From NCBI RefSeq assembly GCF_002283365.1, contig NZ_MQWD01000001.1:4445179-4509178 (forward strand): DNA of 64,000 nucleotides, written 5' to 3'. Source of the DNA: Rubrivirga marina. Lineage in GTDB: Bacteria; Bacteroidota; Rhodothermia; Rhodothermales; Rubricoccaceae. The notes below the pieces were generated by a model, which had not been told where the DNA came from, ran no database searches, and saw only the letters and a program-made list of their open reading frames with translations. Positions 43,261 through 51,510 of the stretch are shown here, one piece after another. Both the position numbers and the translations under genes were made by a program. Each line of letters starts with the position of its first letter. Within the stretch, counting starts at the first letter, position 1.

Positions 43261-43340
43261 GGGGCGCGGGGGCCGTGGTGGGACCCCGCGCCCCGCCCTT
43301 TGGGGCGGCCCCGGCGGTCGGCAGACGCCGCGCCGGGGCC
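43261..43340. repeat. Cluster of three consecutive hairpins upstream of asnB leader and smc
   Basis: GGGGCGCGGGG (43261-43271) pairs with CCCCGCGCCCC (43284-43294); CCGCCC (43293-43298) with GGGCGG (43303-43308) around TTTG; and GGCCCCGGCG (43307-43316) with CGCCGGGGCC (43331-43340). The stems abut or share bases, so the region would fold as a compact multi-stem structure on either strand. It could be a REP-like element or a structured RNA. Confidence 0.6.
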
Positions 43341-43386
43341 CGCCACAAAGGGATTGGGGCCCGAGCCAACGGCCGCGAGTCGCCCC

Positions 43387-43402
43387 GCCTCGGCACCGAG
43401 GC
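43387..43402. repeat. CCGCCTCG-type palindrome, copy 7 (core only)
   Basis: Arms GCCTCG and CGAGGC flank GCAC, the same 16-base core as the copies at 6594 and 27103. This copy lies between divergent genes, not after a stop codon, so it cannot be a simple terminator for either neighbour. Confidence 0.7.
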
Positions 43403-43455
43403 AGAGGGAGTCGGCCACGGCTCGCTCCACGTCGAAGGGCACGCCGGGCTGTCGA

Positions 43456-43463
43456 TATCTTCC
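43456..43463 (+). promoter_or_regulatory. Putative promoter box TATCTTCC before smc
   Basis: TATCTTCC ends 23 bases before the GTG start of smc and fits the TANNTTNG pattern of the window. Confidence 0.45.
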
Positions 43464-43486
43464 GGGCCTCCCCCGGACCCCGCCCC

Positions 43487-46400
43487 GTGTACCTCAGCCG
43501 GCTCGACCTCCACGGCTTCAAGAGCTTCGCCCAGAAGACGTCCGTGGACTTCTCCCCCGGCGTCACGGCCATCGTGGGGCCCAACGGGTGCGGCAAGTCG
43601 AACGTGATCGACGCCGTGCGGTGGGTCCTCGGCGAGCAGCGGTCGCGGCTTCTGCGGAGCGAGTCGATGGCCGGCGTCATCTTCAACGGGTCGTCGGGGA
43701 AGAAGCCGCTCGGGATGGCTGAGGTCTCGCTGACGGTCGAGAACACGCGCGGCGTCCTCCCCACGGAGTATTCGGAGGTCACAGTCACGCGCCGGCTCTA
43801 CCGCAACGGCGACTCGGAGTACCTCCTCAACGGGACGGTCTGCCGGCTCCGGGACATCCTCGACCTGTTCATGGACACCGGGATGGGCGCCGGGGCCTAC
43901 TCCGTCATCGAGCTGTCGATGGTCGAGGACATCCTCTCGGAGCAGGCCGACGACCGCCGCCGGCTGTTCGAGGAGGCCGCGGGCGTGACGAAGTACAAGC
44001 GCCGCCGCGCGCAGGCCCTCCGCAAGCTCGACTCGACGCAGGCCGACCTGACCCGCCTCGACGACATCATCGAGGAGGTCGACAAGCAGGTCCGGTCGCT
44101 GTCGCGCCAGGCCCAGAAGGCCGCGCGGCACGAACGACTGGCGACGCGCCTCCGCCGGCTCGAACTGGCCCTCGCGGCGCACGACGTGACGCGGCTCCAG
44201 GACGAGCGCGACCGGCTTGAGGCCGCGGTCCAGGAAAAGGGCACCGAGGCGGAGGGACTCGGGGCGAAGGTGGCCGCGGGCGAGGCCCAGATCGAGGGCG
44301 CGCGGACGGCGCTCGTGGGGCTCGAACAAGACATGGCGAAGGCCGCCCGCGCGCTCCAGACGCACGCCGAGACGGTCCAGAAGCTGGAGGCCGAGATCCG
44401 CCTCGGCGACGAGCGCCAGTCGGCCGGGCGGCGGGCCCTCGAGCGGATCGCGCGCGAGCGCGACGCCGACGCGGTCCGCGCGGCCGACGCGGAGCGGGAC
44501 GAGGCCGAGGCCGCCCAGCGGATCGAGACGGCCGAGGCCGCGCTCGCCGAGCGCGACGCGGCGCTCCTCGTGGCGGAGGGGGAGCGGACGGAGGCGCGCG
44601 ACGCGGCGGAAACGGCCCGACAGAACGCGCAGTCGGCGCGGGCGACGGCGGCAGAGGCGACCGGGGCGCTCCGCGACGCCGAGCGGGCCGTGGAGCGTGC
44701 CCGCGACCGCCGCGCGTTTCTGGAGCAGGACGCCGAGCGTGTCGCCGCCGAGCGCCAGCAGCTCGCCGACGCGCCGGAAGCCAAGACCGATCGTGCGCCG
44801 CTCAACGATGCCGAGTCTGCCCTCGACGCGGCCAACACAACGCTGACGCGAGCCGTCGAGGCCCGAGACGCCGCGCGCGCCGCGTTCGAGGCCGCCGACG
44901 CCGACCGGCAGCACGCCCGCGCCGCCGCCCAGGCCGCGAAGGCGGAGGCCGACCTCCTCCAGGCGCTCGTCGAGGCCGGCCCGGGGGGCGACGGCGCCGT
45001 CGCGTTCCTCGTCGCGCATCCCGATGTCGAAGCGCCTCTCCTGGCCGAGGTTGTCGGGGCGAAGGAAGCGGACCGGCTCGCACTCGACGCGGCGCTCGGC
45101 GCGTGGTCGCAGGCCCTCGTCGTCCCGGACGAGGACGCCGCCGACGCCGCCATCGGCCGGCTGCGGGCGGCGGATCAAGGACGGGCGACGTTTCTCGTCC
45201 TCTCGCGCGTCGGCAAATCGCAGACGGAGCGATCGCCGGTGCCGCCGGGCGCGACGCCCGCACTTGACCTCGCCCGCGCCGACGAACGGTACACGCCGCT
45301 GCTCCAGGCGCTCCTCGGCAACACGTTTGTGGTCGAGTCCATGGTCAAGGCTAGGTCGCTGCGCGACGCCTACCCCGTCGCCCGGTTCGTGACGCGCGAG
45401 GGCGCGTGGACCGACGCGAGCGGCGCCGTCCACGGCGGGAGCCCGACCCCCTCGGACGCCGCCGGGCGGATGGGCGTCCGCGAACGGCAGGCCGAGGCGG
45501 CCGACGTGCTCGACGCCGCCGAGCGCGCCCGGGAGGCCGCCGAGCAAACCGCCGAGGCGGCCCGAGCCGACCGCGACGAGGCCGAGACGGCCCGCCGTCA
45601 GGCGGAGTCAGACCGCGATCGGGCGCGCGACGCGCGGGACAAGGCCCGCGACGCCGTCACCCGTGCCGAGGCCGCCGCGCAGGCCCAGGAGGCCCAGTCC
45701 GCCCGCCTCGGCGCCCGTGCGGAGGAGATCCGTCAACAGATCGCCGCCCTCCCCGAGACGGAGGCCTTGGAGGACGCTGTCGCCGCGCGCCAACTCGAAG
45801 CGTCCGACGCCCACGCGCGACAGGCCATGGCCGACGCCGCGCTCGACGACGCGCAGAAAGCCCGCCAGTCCGCCGAGGCCGCGTGGAGCGACGCCCGACT
45901 CGCACACGCCCGGTCGCAGTCGGCGGCCCAGGCCGCCCGTGAGGCCCGCGACCGCGCCGCGCAGACGCGCGCCGACATCGCCCGCCGCCAGGCCGACCGC
46001 GACGCCGAGGCGGGGCGGGTCCGCGCCGAGATCGCTGAGGCGGCCGGCTCTGCCGAGGCGGTCACGCAACAGCTCGACGCCGAGCGCCGCAAGACGGACG
46101 ACCTCCAGCAGCGCGCGTCCGACGCCGAGACGGCCGTCCTCGAAGGCCGGGCGCGCATCGCCGACGCCGAGCGCGCGCTCCGCGAGATCCGCCAGGCCCG
46201 GGAGGCCGCCGCGACGGCCCGCGCCGACGCCGAGCGCCGCCTCGCCGAGGTCTCGACCCGCCAGGAGACGACGCTCGAACGGCTCGACGAGGAGCACGGC
46301 GCCGACCTCGACGAGGCCAACGCCGAGCTCGACCGGCTCCAGGCCGAGGAGTCGTTCCGGCCCGAGACGGCCCGCGCCGAGATCCCCGACCTCCGCCAGA

Positions 46401-47041
46401 AGATCCGAGCGCTCGGCGCCGTCAACGCGCTCGCGCTCGAGAGCTACGAGACCGAGCAGGAGCGCCTGAGCTTCCTCCAGGAGCAGCGTGCCGACCTCGC
46501 CTCGGCGGAATCCTCGCTCCTCGAGACGATCCGCGAGATCAACGAGACGGCCCGCCAGCGCTTCGACGAGACGTTCACGCAGGTCCGCGCGGCGTTCCAG
46601 AAGATCTTCTCGGACCTCTTCGGCGGCGACGCCTCGGCCGACGTGGCCCTCGACGGCGACGACCCGCTGGAAGCGCCGGTCACCATCACGGCCCGGCCGA
46701 AGGGCAAGCGGCCCGTCTCGCTGACCCAGCTCTCGGGCGGCGAGAAGACGCTCACGGCCACGGCGCTCCTCTTCGCCATCTACCTCGTCAAGCCGAGCCC
46801 GTTCTGCATCCTCGACGAGGTCGACGCCCCGCTCGACGACGCGAACGTGGGCCGGTTCATGCGCCTCATCCGGTCGTTCGCCGACTCGACGCAGTTCATC
46901 CTCGTCACCCACAACAAGCTGACGATGGAGGCCGCCGACCGGATGTACGGCGTGACGATGCCGACGCCGGGCATCAGCCGGCTCGTCGGCGTCCGGTTCG
47001 ACGAGGCGGAGGGCGCCGCCGTCGAGGCCGAGCCGGCGTAG
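43487..47041 (+). CDS. smc: Chromosome segregation ATPase SMC
   Basis: The 1184-residue protein has the full SMC layout. Walker A GPNGCGKSN is at 31-39, followed by VLGEQRSRLLRSESM and GMAEVSLTVEN. Coiled coil spans about 170-490, the hinge about 499-655 (VAFLVAHPDVEAPLLAEVVG ... GNTFVVESM ... TREGAWTDASGAVHGG), then coiled coil to about 1000. The C-terminal head has LSGGEKTLTATALLFA (about 1083) and Walker B CILDEVDAPLDDANV. The coils are made almost only of Ala, Glu, Asp, Arg and Gln with very few Lys. With ScpAB it compacts and segregates chromosomes. Start is GTG 43487. ScpA/ScpB are not in the window. Confidence 0.97.
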   Translation: MYLSRLDLHGFKSFAQKTSVDFSPGVTAIVGPNGCGKSNVIDAVRWVLGEQRSRLLRSESMAGVIFNGSSGKKPLGMAEVSLTVENTRGVLPTEYSEVTVTRRLYRNGDSEYLLNGTVCRLRDILDLFMDTGMGAGAYSVIELSMVEDILSEQADDRRRLFEEAAGVTKYKRRRAQALRKLDSTQADLTRLDDIIEEVDKQVRSLSRQAQKAARHERLATRLRRLELALAAHDVTRLQDERDRLEAAVQEKGTEAEGLGAKVAAGEAQIEGARTALVGLEQDMAKAARALQTHAETVQKLEAEIRLGDERQSAGRRALERIARERDADAVRAADAERDEAEAAQRIETAEAALAERDAALLVAEGERTEARDAAETARQNAQSARATAAEATGALRDAERAVERARDRRAFLEQDAERVAAERQQLADAPEAKTDRAPLNDAESALDAANTTLTRAVEARDAARAAFEAADADRQHARAAAQAAKAEADLLQALVEAGPGGDGAVAFLVAHPDVEAPLLAEVVGAKEADRLALDAALGAWSQALVVPDEDAADAAIGRLRAADQGRATFLVLSRVGKSQTERSPVPPGATPALDLARADERYTPLLQALLGNTFVVESMVKARSLRDAYPVARFVTREGAWTDASGAVHGGSPTPSDAAGRMGVRERQAEAADVLDAAERAREAAEQTAEAARADRDEAETARRQAESDRDRARDARDKARDAVTRAEAAAQAQEAQSARLGARAEEIRQQIAALPETEALEDAVAARQLEASDAHARQAMADAALDDAQKARQSAEAAWSDARLAHARSQSAAQAAREARDRAAQTRADIARRQADRDAEAGRVRAEIAEAAGSAEAVTQQLDAERRKTDDLQQRASDAETAVLEGRARIADAERALREIRQAREAAATARADAERRLAEVSTRQETTLERLDEEHGADLDEANAELDRLQAEESFRPETARAEIPDLRQKIRALGAVNALALESYETEQERLSFLQEQRADLASAESSLLETIREINETARQRFDETFTQVRAAFQKIFSDLFGGDASADVALDGDDPLEAPVTITARPKGKRPVSLTQLSGGEKTLTATALLFAIYLVKPSPFCILDEVDAPLDDANVGRFMRLIRSFADSTQFILVTHNKLTMEAADRMYGVTMPTPGISRLVGVRFDEAEGAAVEAEPA

Positions 47042-47042
47042 C

Positions 47043-47070
47043 CCCTCCGCCTCGACGCCGAGGCGGAGGG
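47043..47070. repeat. CCGCCTCG-type palindrome, copy 8 (12-bp stem)
   Basis: Arms CCCTCCGCCTCG and CGAGGCGGAGGG flank ACGC, beginning one base after the smc stop. It is the longest stem of the family and lies between two rightward genes, so it may terminate the smc transcript. Confidence 0.85.
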
Positions 47071-47167
47071 AGCCGGCATGTCCCGGCGCGCGGGGGCGCA
47101 TGCCGTTGTGCCCTTGAAGCGTCGTTTGCAGCGCGCCACCTTCGGCGCACTCGCGCTCCGCTCCGAT

Positions 47168-47605
47168 ATGCCGAACGTCGTGCTCCTCCTCGCCGCACTG
47201 GCATTCGCCGGGTGCGACGTCTTCGAGTCGAGCGAACCGGTCGCATTCACACGGATTGCCCTCCCCGCCCGCCCGGTGCTCGTCAACGGGACGACCGTGG
47301 TCCGAGGAGACTACCAGCTCAGCGCCTTCACGCGATCGGTGAACGACAGCCTGATCTCGGTCCCGACCATCGACTTCGACCGCCAGACGGTCCTGGGGGT
47401 GTTTTATGGGGGATCGTTCCACGCGGGCTGCCGCGGAAACGTGGAGACCATCGAGGGCATCCGGTTGGCGGGCGACGCGCTCATCGTCGAGGTCGGCCCG
47501 CTACCGGACCTGGGTCCGTGCCGGGCCATCGTGTATCCGTCCGACATGGTCGTGGTCAACGCGCGGGCCACGTCGGTGCGGTTCGTCGGGGCGGTCCCGC
47601 AGTAG
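47168..47605 (+). CDS. Small lipoprotein of unknown function
   Basis: The 145-residue protein starts MPNVVLLLAALAFAGCDVFE, a lipoprotein signal with Cys16 as the lipid site. The mature part is a beta-rich domain with two Cys (HAGCRGNV and GPCRAIVYP) that may form a disulfide, and the segment FDRQTVLGVFYGGSFHAGCRG suggests an immunoglobulin- or protease-inhibitor-like fold. An upstream start at 47078 would bury the signal, so ATG 47168 was chosen. No family is recognised. Confidence 0.72.
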   Translation: MPNVVLLLAALAFAGCDVFESSEPVAFTRIALPARPVLVNGTTVVRGDYQLSAFTRSVNDSLISVPTIDFDRQTVLGVFYGGSFHAGCRGNVETIEGIRLAGDALIVEVGPLPDLGPCRAIVYPSDMVVVNARATSVRFVGAVPQ

Positions 47606-47636
47606 AGCACGGGAACGGCCCGGTGGGGCTCCGGCG

Positions 47637-47644
47637 TAGCTTGG
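47637..47644 (+). promoter_or_regulatory. Putative promoter box TAGCTTGG
   Basis: TAGCTTGG ends 19 bases before the ATG at 47664. The same octamer is found 21 bases before the MATE gene on the other strand. Confidence 0.45.
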
Positions 47645-47663
47645 CCGTCTCCCCCCGACCGCT

Positions 47664-49487
47664 ATGCCCGACGCGCTCGACTCGACCGCCGAGGCCCTCT
47701 CCCGACGGCTCCTCGCCACGGCCCCCGCCGACCGGCCCCGCACGGCGCTCGACGTGGACGGCCTGCCGGCGCCGGTCGCCCACCTGCTCCGCGCCCGGCT
47801 CGCCCTCGCCGTCGACGACGCGGCCCCGCGGGCGTCCGAGTGGATCGGTGGGAGCGACGTCGAGGCGGCGGCGGCCGACTGGCGCGAGGCGGCCACGCGG
47901 GCCGTCCGCTTCCCCGCCACCGTTTGGGCCGACGCCGTCCGCCAGGCCGTTCGCCTCGCCCTGGCCCACCTCGTCCGCCCCGCCGCGACGCTCGCCGACG
48001 CCGCGTTCGAGGGCGAGACCGGGCCGCTGCCGATCGGGGTCGCGCTCGACCGGGCCCGCGCGTTCGGCCCGTATCCGTACCTCCCGCAGATCGCCGCTCG
48101 TTACGCCGAGCGGAAGGGGGTCGAGGCGCTCGGGCGCGACGAGTTCGCCGGACTCCTCCAACGGATCGACCGCCGGATGGTCTCGACGTTCGGCCCGGCC
48201 GACTGGATGACGCTCCTCGGGCCGCTCGTCGCGCTCGTTGGCCCCGTCGGCTCGCCGCCGGGGACGATCCCGACGGGCCTGCTCCGTCCGCTCTTCGAGG
48301 CCCGCGGCGCCGACAGCCTCGCCGACGTGCTCGACGGGATCGACGCGGTCACGGCCGACGAGCTCCGCGCCCGCCTCGGCGCCACGCTCACGCCCGACGA
48401 GCCGGACCCCACGCCCGAAGCGCGGGTTGAGGACCCGACCGCCGGGACGCCCGAGCCGTCGGCCCCGCAGCCCTCGGCTCCCCCGTCTGCCCTCCCCGCC
48501 GACACGGCGGAGGCCGACGAGCCACCCGATCTCGAGTCCGAGTCGGCCCCCACCACGGAGGCCGCCGCGAGCGAGCCCCCCGACTCGCCTTCGGCGGCCG
48601 GGGAAACCGGCACTCTCGAATCGTCGAGCGAGTCGCAGCGCGCCATCGCCACGGCGCCACCGGACCTTCACGCCCCGCCCTTGCCGCCCGTCGCGGACGG
48701 CGTCCGCCCGCCTGCGATCGGCTCGAGGTATCAGTCACCGGAGTACGACGAGGCCCACGACTCCGAGGTGCTCGGCCCCGCCCGGCCCGCCGCACCACCG
48801 CCCGGACCGGAGCCCGATGAGCCGGAGGGCGAGGACGGGATGGACGAGGTCCGCGACGTCATCGCTGCGCCGAGGGAAGACCCGCGCGCGCCCGACGTCC
48901 CGGTGCTGGACCTCCCCGACGAGACCCACGAGGCGGACGCGGAAGTCTCGGATGACCTGCCACCCGTCCTCGCCGACGAGCCCCCCGCCCCGACGACGGC
49001 CGAGGCGCACGAGGGTGACGAGGAGCCGTTGTGGATGCGGATCGCCCGGCGCCAAGCCGAGCCGGCAGCCGGGGCCCGGGATGCCGAGGAGCCTCCTGCC
49101 GAAGACAGCGCGCCCGACGACGAGCCGCTCTGGAAACGGTTCGCCGCCTCAGAGCTCGCCCAGAAGCTCCCGACCCCACCCCGCGATCTGGCCTCGTCCG
49201 GAGACCTCGACGACGTGCCCAGCAGCCCCACGCTCGACGCCCTCGAAGCCCGCGTCCTCGGCCCCGGCGCCCGTGACCGCCGTGCCTGGTACGTCGAGGA
49301 GCTGTTCGAGGGATCGCCGGGCGCCTACCACCGGACGCTCGACCGGATCGACCGGGCCGCCAGCTACTCCGAGGCCACCCACATCGTCTCCGCCGACATC
49401 TTCCGCGCGCACCACGTCAACCCGTACACCGACAGCGCGGTGGCCTTCATCGACGCGCTGCAGGTCCAGTTCGACGTGCGCCGCTAG
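47664..49487 (+). CDS. Three-part protein of unknown function with repeated EPLW motif
   Basis: The 607-residue cytosolic protein has an N-terminal helical region (1-240) with FGPYPYLPQIAARYAERKG and a GPADWMTLLGPLVALVGP segment, a long disordered Pro/Glu/Asp linker (241-520), and a compact C-terminal helical domain (524-607; WYVEELFEGSPGAYHRTLDR and VNPYTDSAVAFIDALQVQF). The linker carries two near copies of one short motif, DEEPLWMRIA (452-461) and DDEPLWKRFA (485-494), in otherwise low-complexity sequence. This looks like a scaffold with docking peptides. I recognise no family. It stands next to smc but has its own promoter-like box. Confidence 0.75.
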   Translation: MPDALDSTAEALSRRLLATAPADRPRTALDVDGLPAPVAHLLRARLALAVDDAAPRASEWIGGSDVEAAAADWREAATRAVRFPATVWADAVRQAVRLALAHLVRPAATLADAAFEGETGPLPIGVALDRARAFGPYPYLPQIAARYAERKGVEALGRDEFAGLLQRIDRRMVSTFGPADWMTLLGPLVALVGPVGSPPGTIPTGLLRPLFEARGADSLADVLDGIDAVTADELRARLGATLTPDEPDPTPEARVEDPTAGTPEPSAPQPSAPPSALPADTAEADEPPDLESESAPTTEAAASEPPDSPSAAGETGTLESSSESQRAIATAPPDLHAPPLPPVADGVRPPAIGSRYQSPEYDEAHDSEVLGPARPAAPPPGPEPDEPEGEDGMDEVRDVIAAPREDPRAPDVPVLDLPDETHEADAEVSDDLPPVLADEPPAPTTAEAHEGDEEPLWMRIARRQAEPAAGARDAEEPPAEDSAPDDEPLWKRFAASELAQKLPTPPRDLASSGDLDDVPSSPTLDALEARVLGPGARDRRAWYVEELFEGSPGAYHRTLDRIDRAASYSEATHIVSADIFRAHHVNPYTDSAVAFIDALQVQFDVRR

Positions 49488-49491
49488 CGGG

Positions 49492-50220
49492 TCAGGCCGC
49501 CTCGGCACGCCGACGGACGGCCTCGGCGAGGTCCTCGGGCTCGACGAGCCCGTCCGCGGGGAGCACGCCGTCGCGGACGAGGTCGAGGAGGCCGGCGCGC
49601 GTGAACTCGGTCGGCACGGCGAGCACGGTGAGCCCGGCCGCGACGGCGGCCCGCGCGCCCGTCGGCGAATCCTCGATGGCGAGGGACCGGGCGGGGTCGG
49701 CGCCGACGTGTCCGAGCGCGAGCTCGTAGCCGCACGGGTCGGGCTTGTGCGCCTCCACGTCGTCGGACGTGACGACGGTGTCGAACGCGTCGCCGAGGCC
49801 GAGGGCGTCGAGGACGGGCCAGGCGTTGGCCCGGTCGGTCGTCGTCACGATCGCGGTGGCGTGAGCCATCCGGTGGGCCGTCTCGACGACCGCGAGCGCG
49901 GCGGGCAGCGCGTGGCGGCGCACGAGGTCGGGGTCGCGGAGCATCCCGCGATAGCGTCCCAGCCGGAGGGTCACGAACGACTTCCACGGCTCGACCGAGG
50001 GATCGTGCGCCCGGGCGGCCTCCGCCAGGTCGAAGTGGTCGAGGAGGCCGGCGGCGATCGTCTCCCGTCCGCCCCCGATGTAGGGGACGTAGGCCGCCTC
50101 GACGTCGGCCGGATCGATGTCCGGGCGGAGCTGGTGAGCGGCCCAACCGTAGGACTGGCCCTTCAGCGACTCGGTGTCGGCGAGCGTCCCGTCGAGGTCG
50201 AAGGCGAGGAGGTCGAGCAC
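49492..50220 (-). CDS. HAD-superfamily phosphatase, beta-phosphoglucomutase-like
   Basis: The 242-residue protein has LAFDLDGTLADTESLKG (motif I, nucleophile Asp), IVTTTDRANA (motif II Thr), HKPDPCGYELAL (motif III Lys) and LAIEDSPTGARAAVAAGL (motif IV Asp), with an alpha-helical cap of the phosphoglycolate phosphatase/beta-PGM type. The GTG start lies three bases after proA, so it is co-transcribed with proBA. Its substrate is unknown. Confidence 0.88.
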   Translation of the reverse strand: MLDLLAFDLDGTLADTESLKGQSYGWAAHQLRPDIDPADVEAAYVPYIGGGRETIAAGLLDHFDLAEAARAHDPSVEPWKSFVTLRLGRYRGMLRDPDLVRRHALPAALAVVETAHRMAHATAIVTTTDRANAWPVLDALGLGDAFDTVVTSDDVEAHKPDPCGYELALGHVGADPARSLAIEDSPTGARAAVAAGLTVLAVPTEFTRAGLLDLVRDGVLPADGLVEPEDLAEAVRRRAEAA

Positions 50221-50223
50221 GGG

Positions 50224-51510
50224 CTAGCTCGCGCGGGGCGGGACGGCGTGGCGCGTCTCGCCGGCCCCGTGGACGACGAACTTCTGCGTCGTCAGCGCCT
50301 CCAGCCCCATCGGGCCGAACGCGTGGAGCTTCGTCGTCGAGATGCCGATCTCCGCGCCCAGCCCGAGCTCGCCGCCGTCGGAGAACCGCGACGACGCGTT
50401 GACGAGCACGACCGACGCGTCCACCTCGCGGACCCACCGGCGGGCCGCGGCCACGCTCTCGGTCGCGATGACCTCAGTGTGCTGCGAGCCGTACGTCGCC
50501 ACGTGGTCGAGCGCGGCGTCGAGCCCGTCGACCACCCGGACGGCGATGATCGGCGCGAGGAACTCCGCCTCGTAGTCCGCCTCGGTGGCCTCGGGGACCG
50601 ACTCGCCGAGGATCCGGCGCGTGGCGGCGTCCCCACGGAGCTCAGCGTCGTGGGCGGCCAGCTCGCGGTGGGCGCGCGGGAGGAAGTCGGCGGCGACGGC
50701 CTCGTGGACGAGGAGCGTTTCGAGCGCGTTGCAGACGCCGGGCCGCGAGAGCTTCCCGTCGAGGAGGAGGTCGAGCGCCACGTCGAGGTCGGCCGTCTCG
50801 TCCACGAACAGGTGGCAGACGCCCTTGTAGTGCTTGATGACTGGCACGCGGCTGTGCTCGTCGACGAACCGGATGAGGCCCTCGCCACCGCGCGGGATGA
50901 CGAGGTCGAGGTGCTCGCTCATCCGGATGAGGTCTTTGATCGCCTCGCGGTCCGTTGTCGGGACGAGGGTGACCGCGGCGGGGTCGCCCCCCTCCCCTTC
51001 CAGCGCCTCGTGGAGCGCCGCCGCGACGGCCCGATTCGAGTGGACCGCCTCCGAGCCGCCCCGTAGGACGACCGCGTTGCCGGCCTTAAAGCAGAGTCCC
51101 GCCGCGTCGGAGGTCACGTTCGGCCGGGCCTCGTAGATCATGGCGATCACGCCGAGCGGCACGCGCATCCGCCCGACCTCGATGCCGCTCGGCCGCCGCC
51201 GCGTTTCGGCCATCTCACCCACGGGATCCGCGAACGACGCGACCTCGCGGAGCGCATCCGCCATCCTCGCAATCCGCTCGGGCGTGAGCGTGAGCCGGTC
51301 CGTCATCGCCTCCGACAGGCCGCGCTCGGCGGCGCCGTCGAGGTCGCGCTGGTTGGCCTCGAGGATGGCGGCCTCGTGCGCTTCGAGGGCGTCGGCCATC
51401 GCCCGAAGCGCTCGGTTCTTGGCGTCGGTCGAGAGCGTGGCGACCTGCCGGGACGCCCGCTTGCAGGCGACGACGAGGTCTTCGAGCGTGGCGGTCGGGA
51501 TCTCAGCCAT
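50224..51510 (-). CDS. proA: Gamma-glutamyl phosphate reductase
   Basis: The 428-residue enzyme reduces gamma-glutamyl phosphate to glutamate semialdehyde in proline synthesis. Blocks are MRVPLGVIAMIYEARPNVTSDAAGLC (NADPH region), LRGGSEAVHSNRA, KDLIRMSEHLDLVIPRGG, SRPGVCNALETLLVH with the catalytic Cys, and SSRFSDGGELGLGAEIGISTT. The ATG at 51510 overlaps the end of proB by eight bases, giving a coupled operon proB-proA. Confidence 0.97.
   Translation of the reverse strand: MAEIPTATLEDLVVACKRASRQVATLSTDAKNRALRAMADALEAHEAAILEANQRDLDGAAERGLSEAMTDRLTLTPERIARMADALREVASFADPVGEMAETRRRPSGIEVGRMRVPLGVIAMIYEARPNVTSDAAGLCFKAGNAVVLRGGSEAVHSNRAVAAALHEALEGEGGDPAAVTLVPTTDREAIKDLIRMSEHLDLVIPRGGEGLIRFVDEHSRVPVIKHYKGVCHLFVDETADLDVALDLLLDGKLSRPGVCNALETLLVHEAVAADFLPRAHRELAAHDAELRGDAATRRILGESVPEATEADYEAEFLAPIIAVRVVDGLDAALDHVATYGSQHTEVIATESVAAARRWVREVDASVVLVNASSRFSDGGELGLGAEIGISTTKLHAFGPMGLEALTTQKFVVHGAGETRHAVPPRAS

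Larger units (their letters stand above)
43026..43486. other. Divergent intergenic region between the asnB leader and smc
   Basis: These 461 bases hold no convincing gene. From left to right they contain possible leader promoter sequence (CTTGACC at 43045-43051 read on the minus strand with TATCGTG 21 bases on), a small palindrome at 43146, a run of three hairpins at 43261-43340, a copy of the palindromic repeat at 43387 and a promoter-like box for smc at 43456. The stretch 43135-43205 is lower in GC than its surroundings. Confidence 0.6.

Noticed and set aside
43275..43290. T-box-like string GGTGGGACCCCGCG near smc
   Set aside because: It resembles the conserved T-box sequence by only part, lies on the strand opposite to asnB, and has no specifier stem or matching terminator. 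A similar GTGGTGGGACCC string at 56709-56724 shows it can arise by chance or as a repeat.
43050..43442. 130-codon minus-strand frame upstream of the asnB leader
   Set aside because: It runs through three hairpins and the palindromic repeat, has no domain, and its composition is unlike neighbours. It is more likely non-coding.
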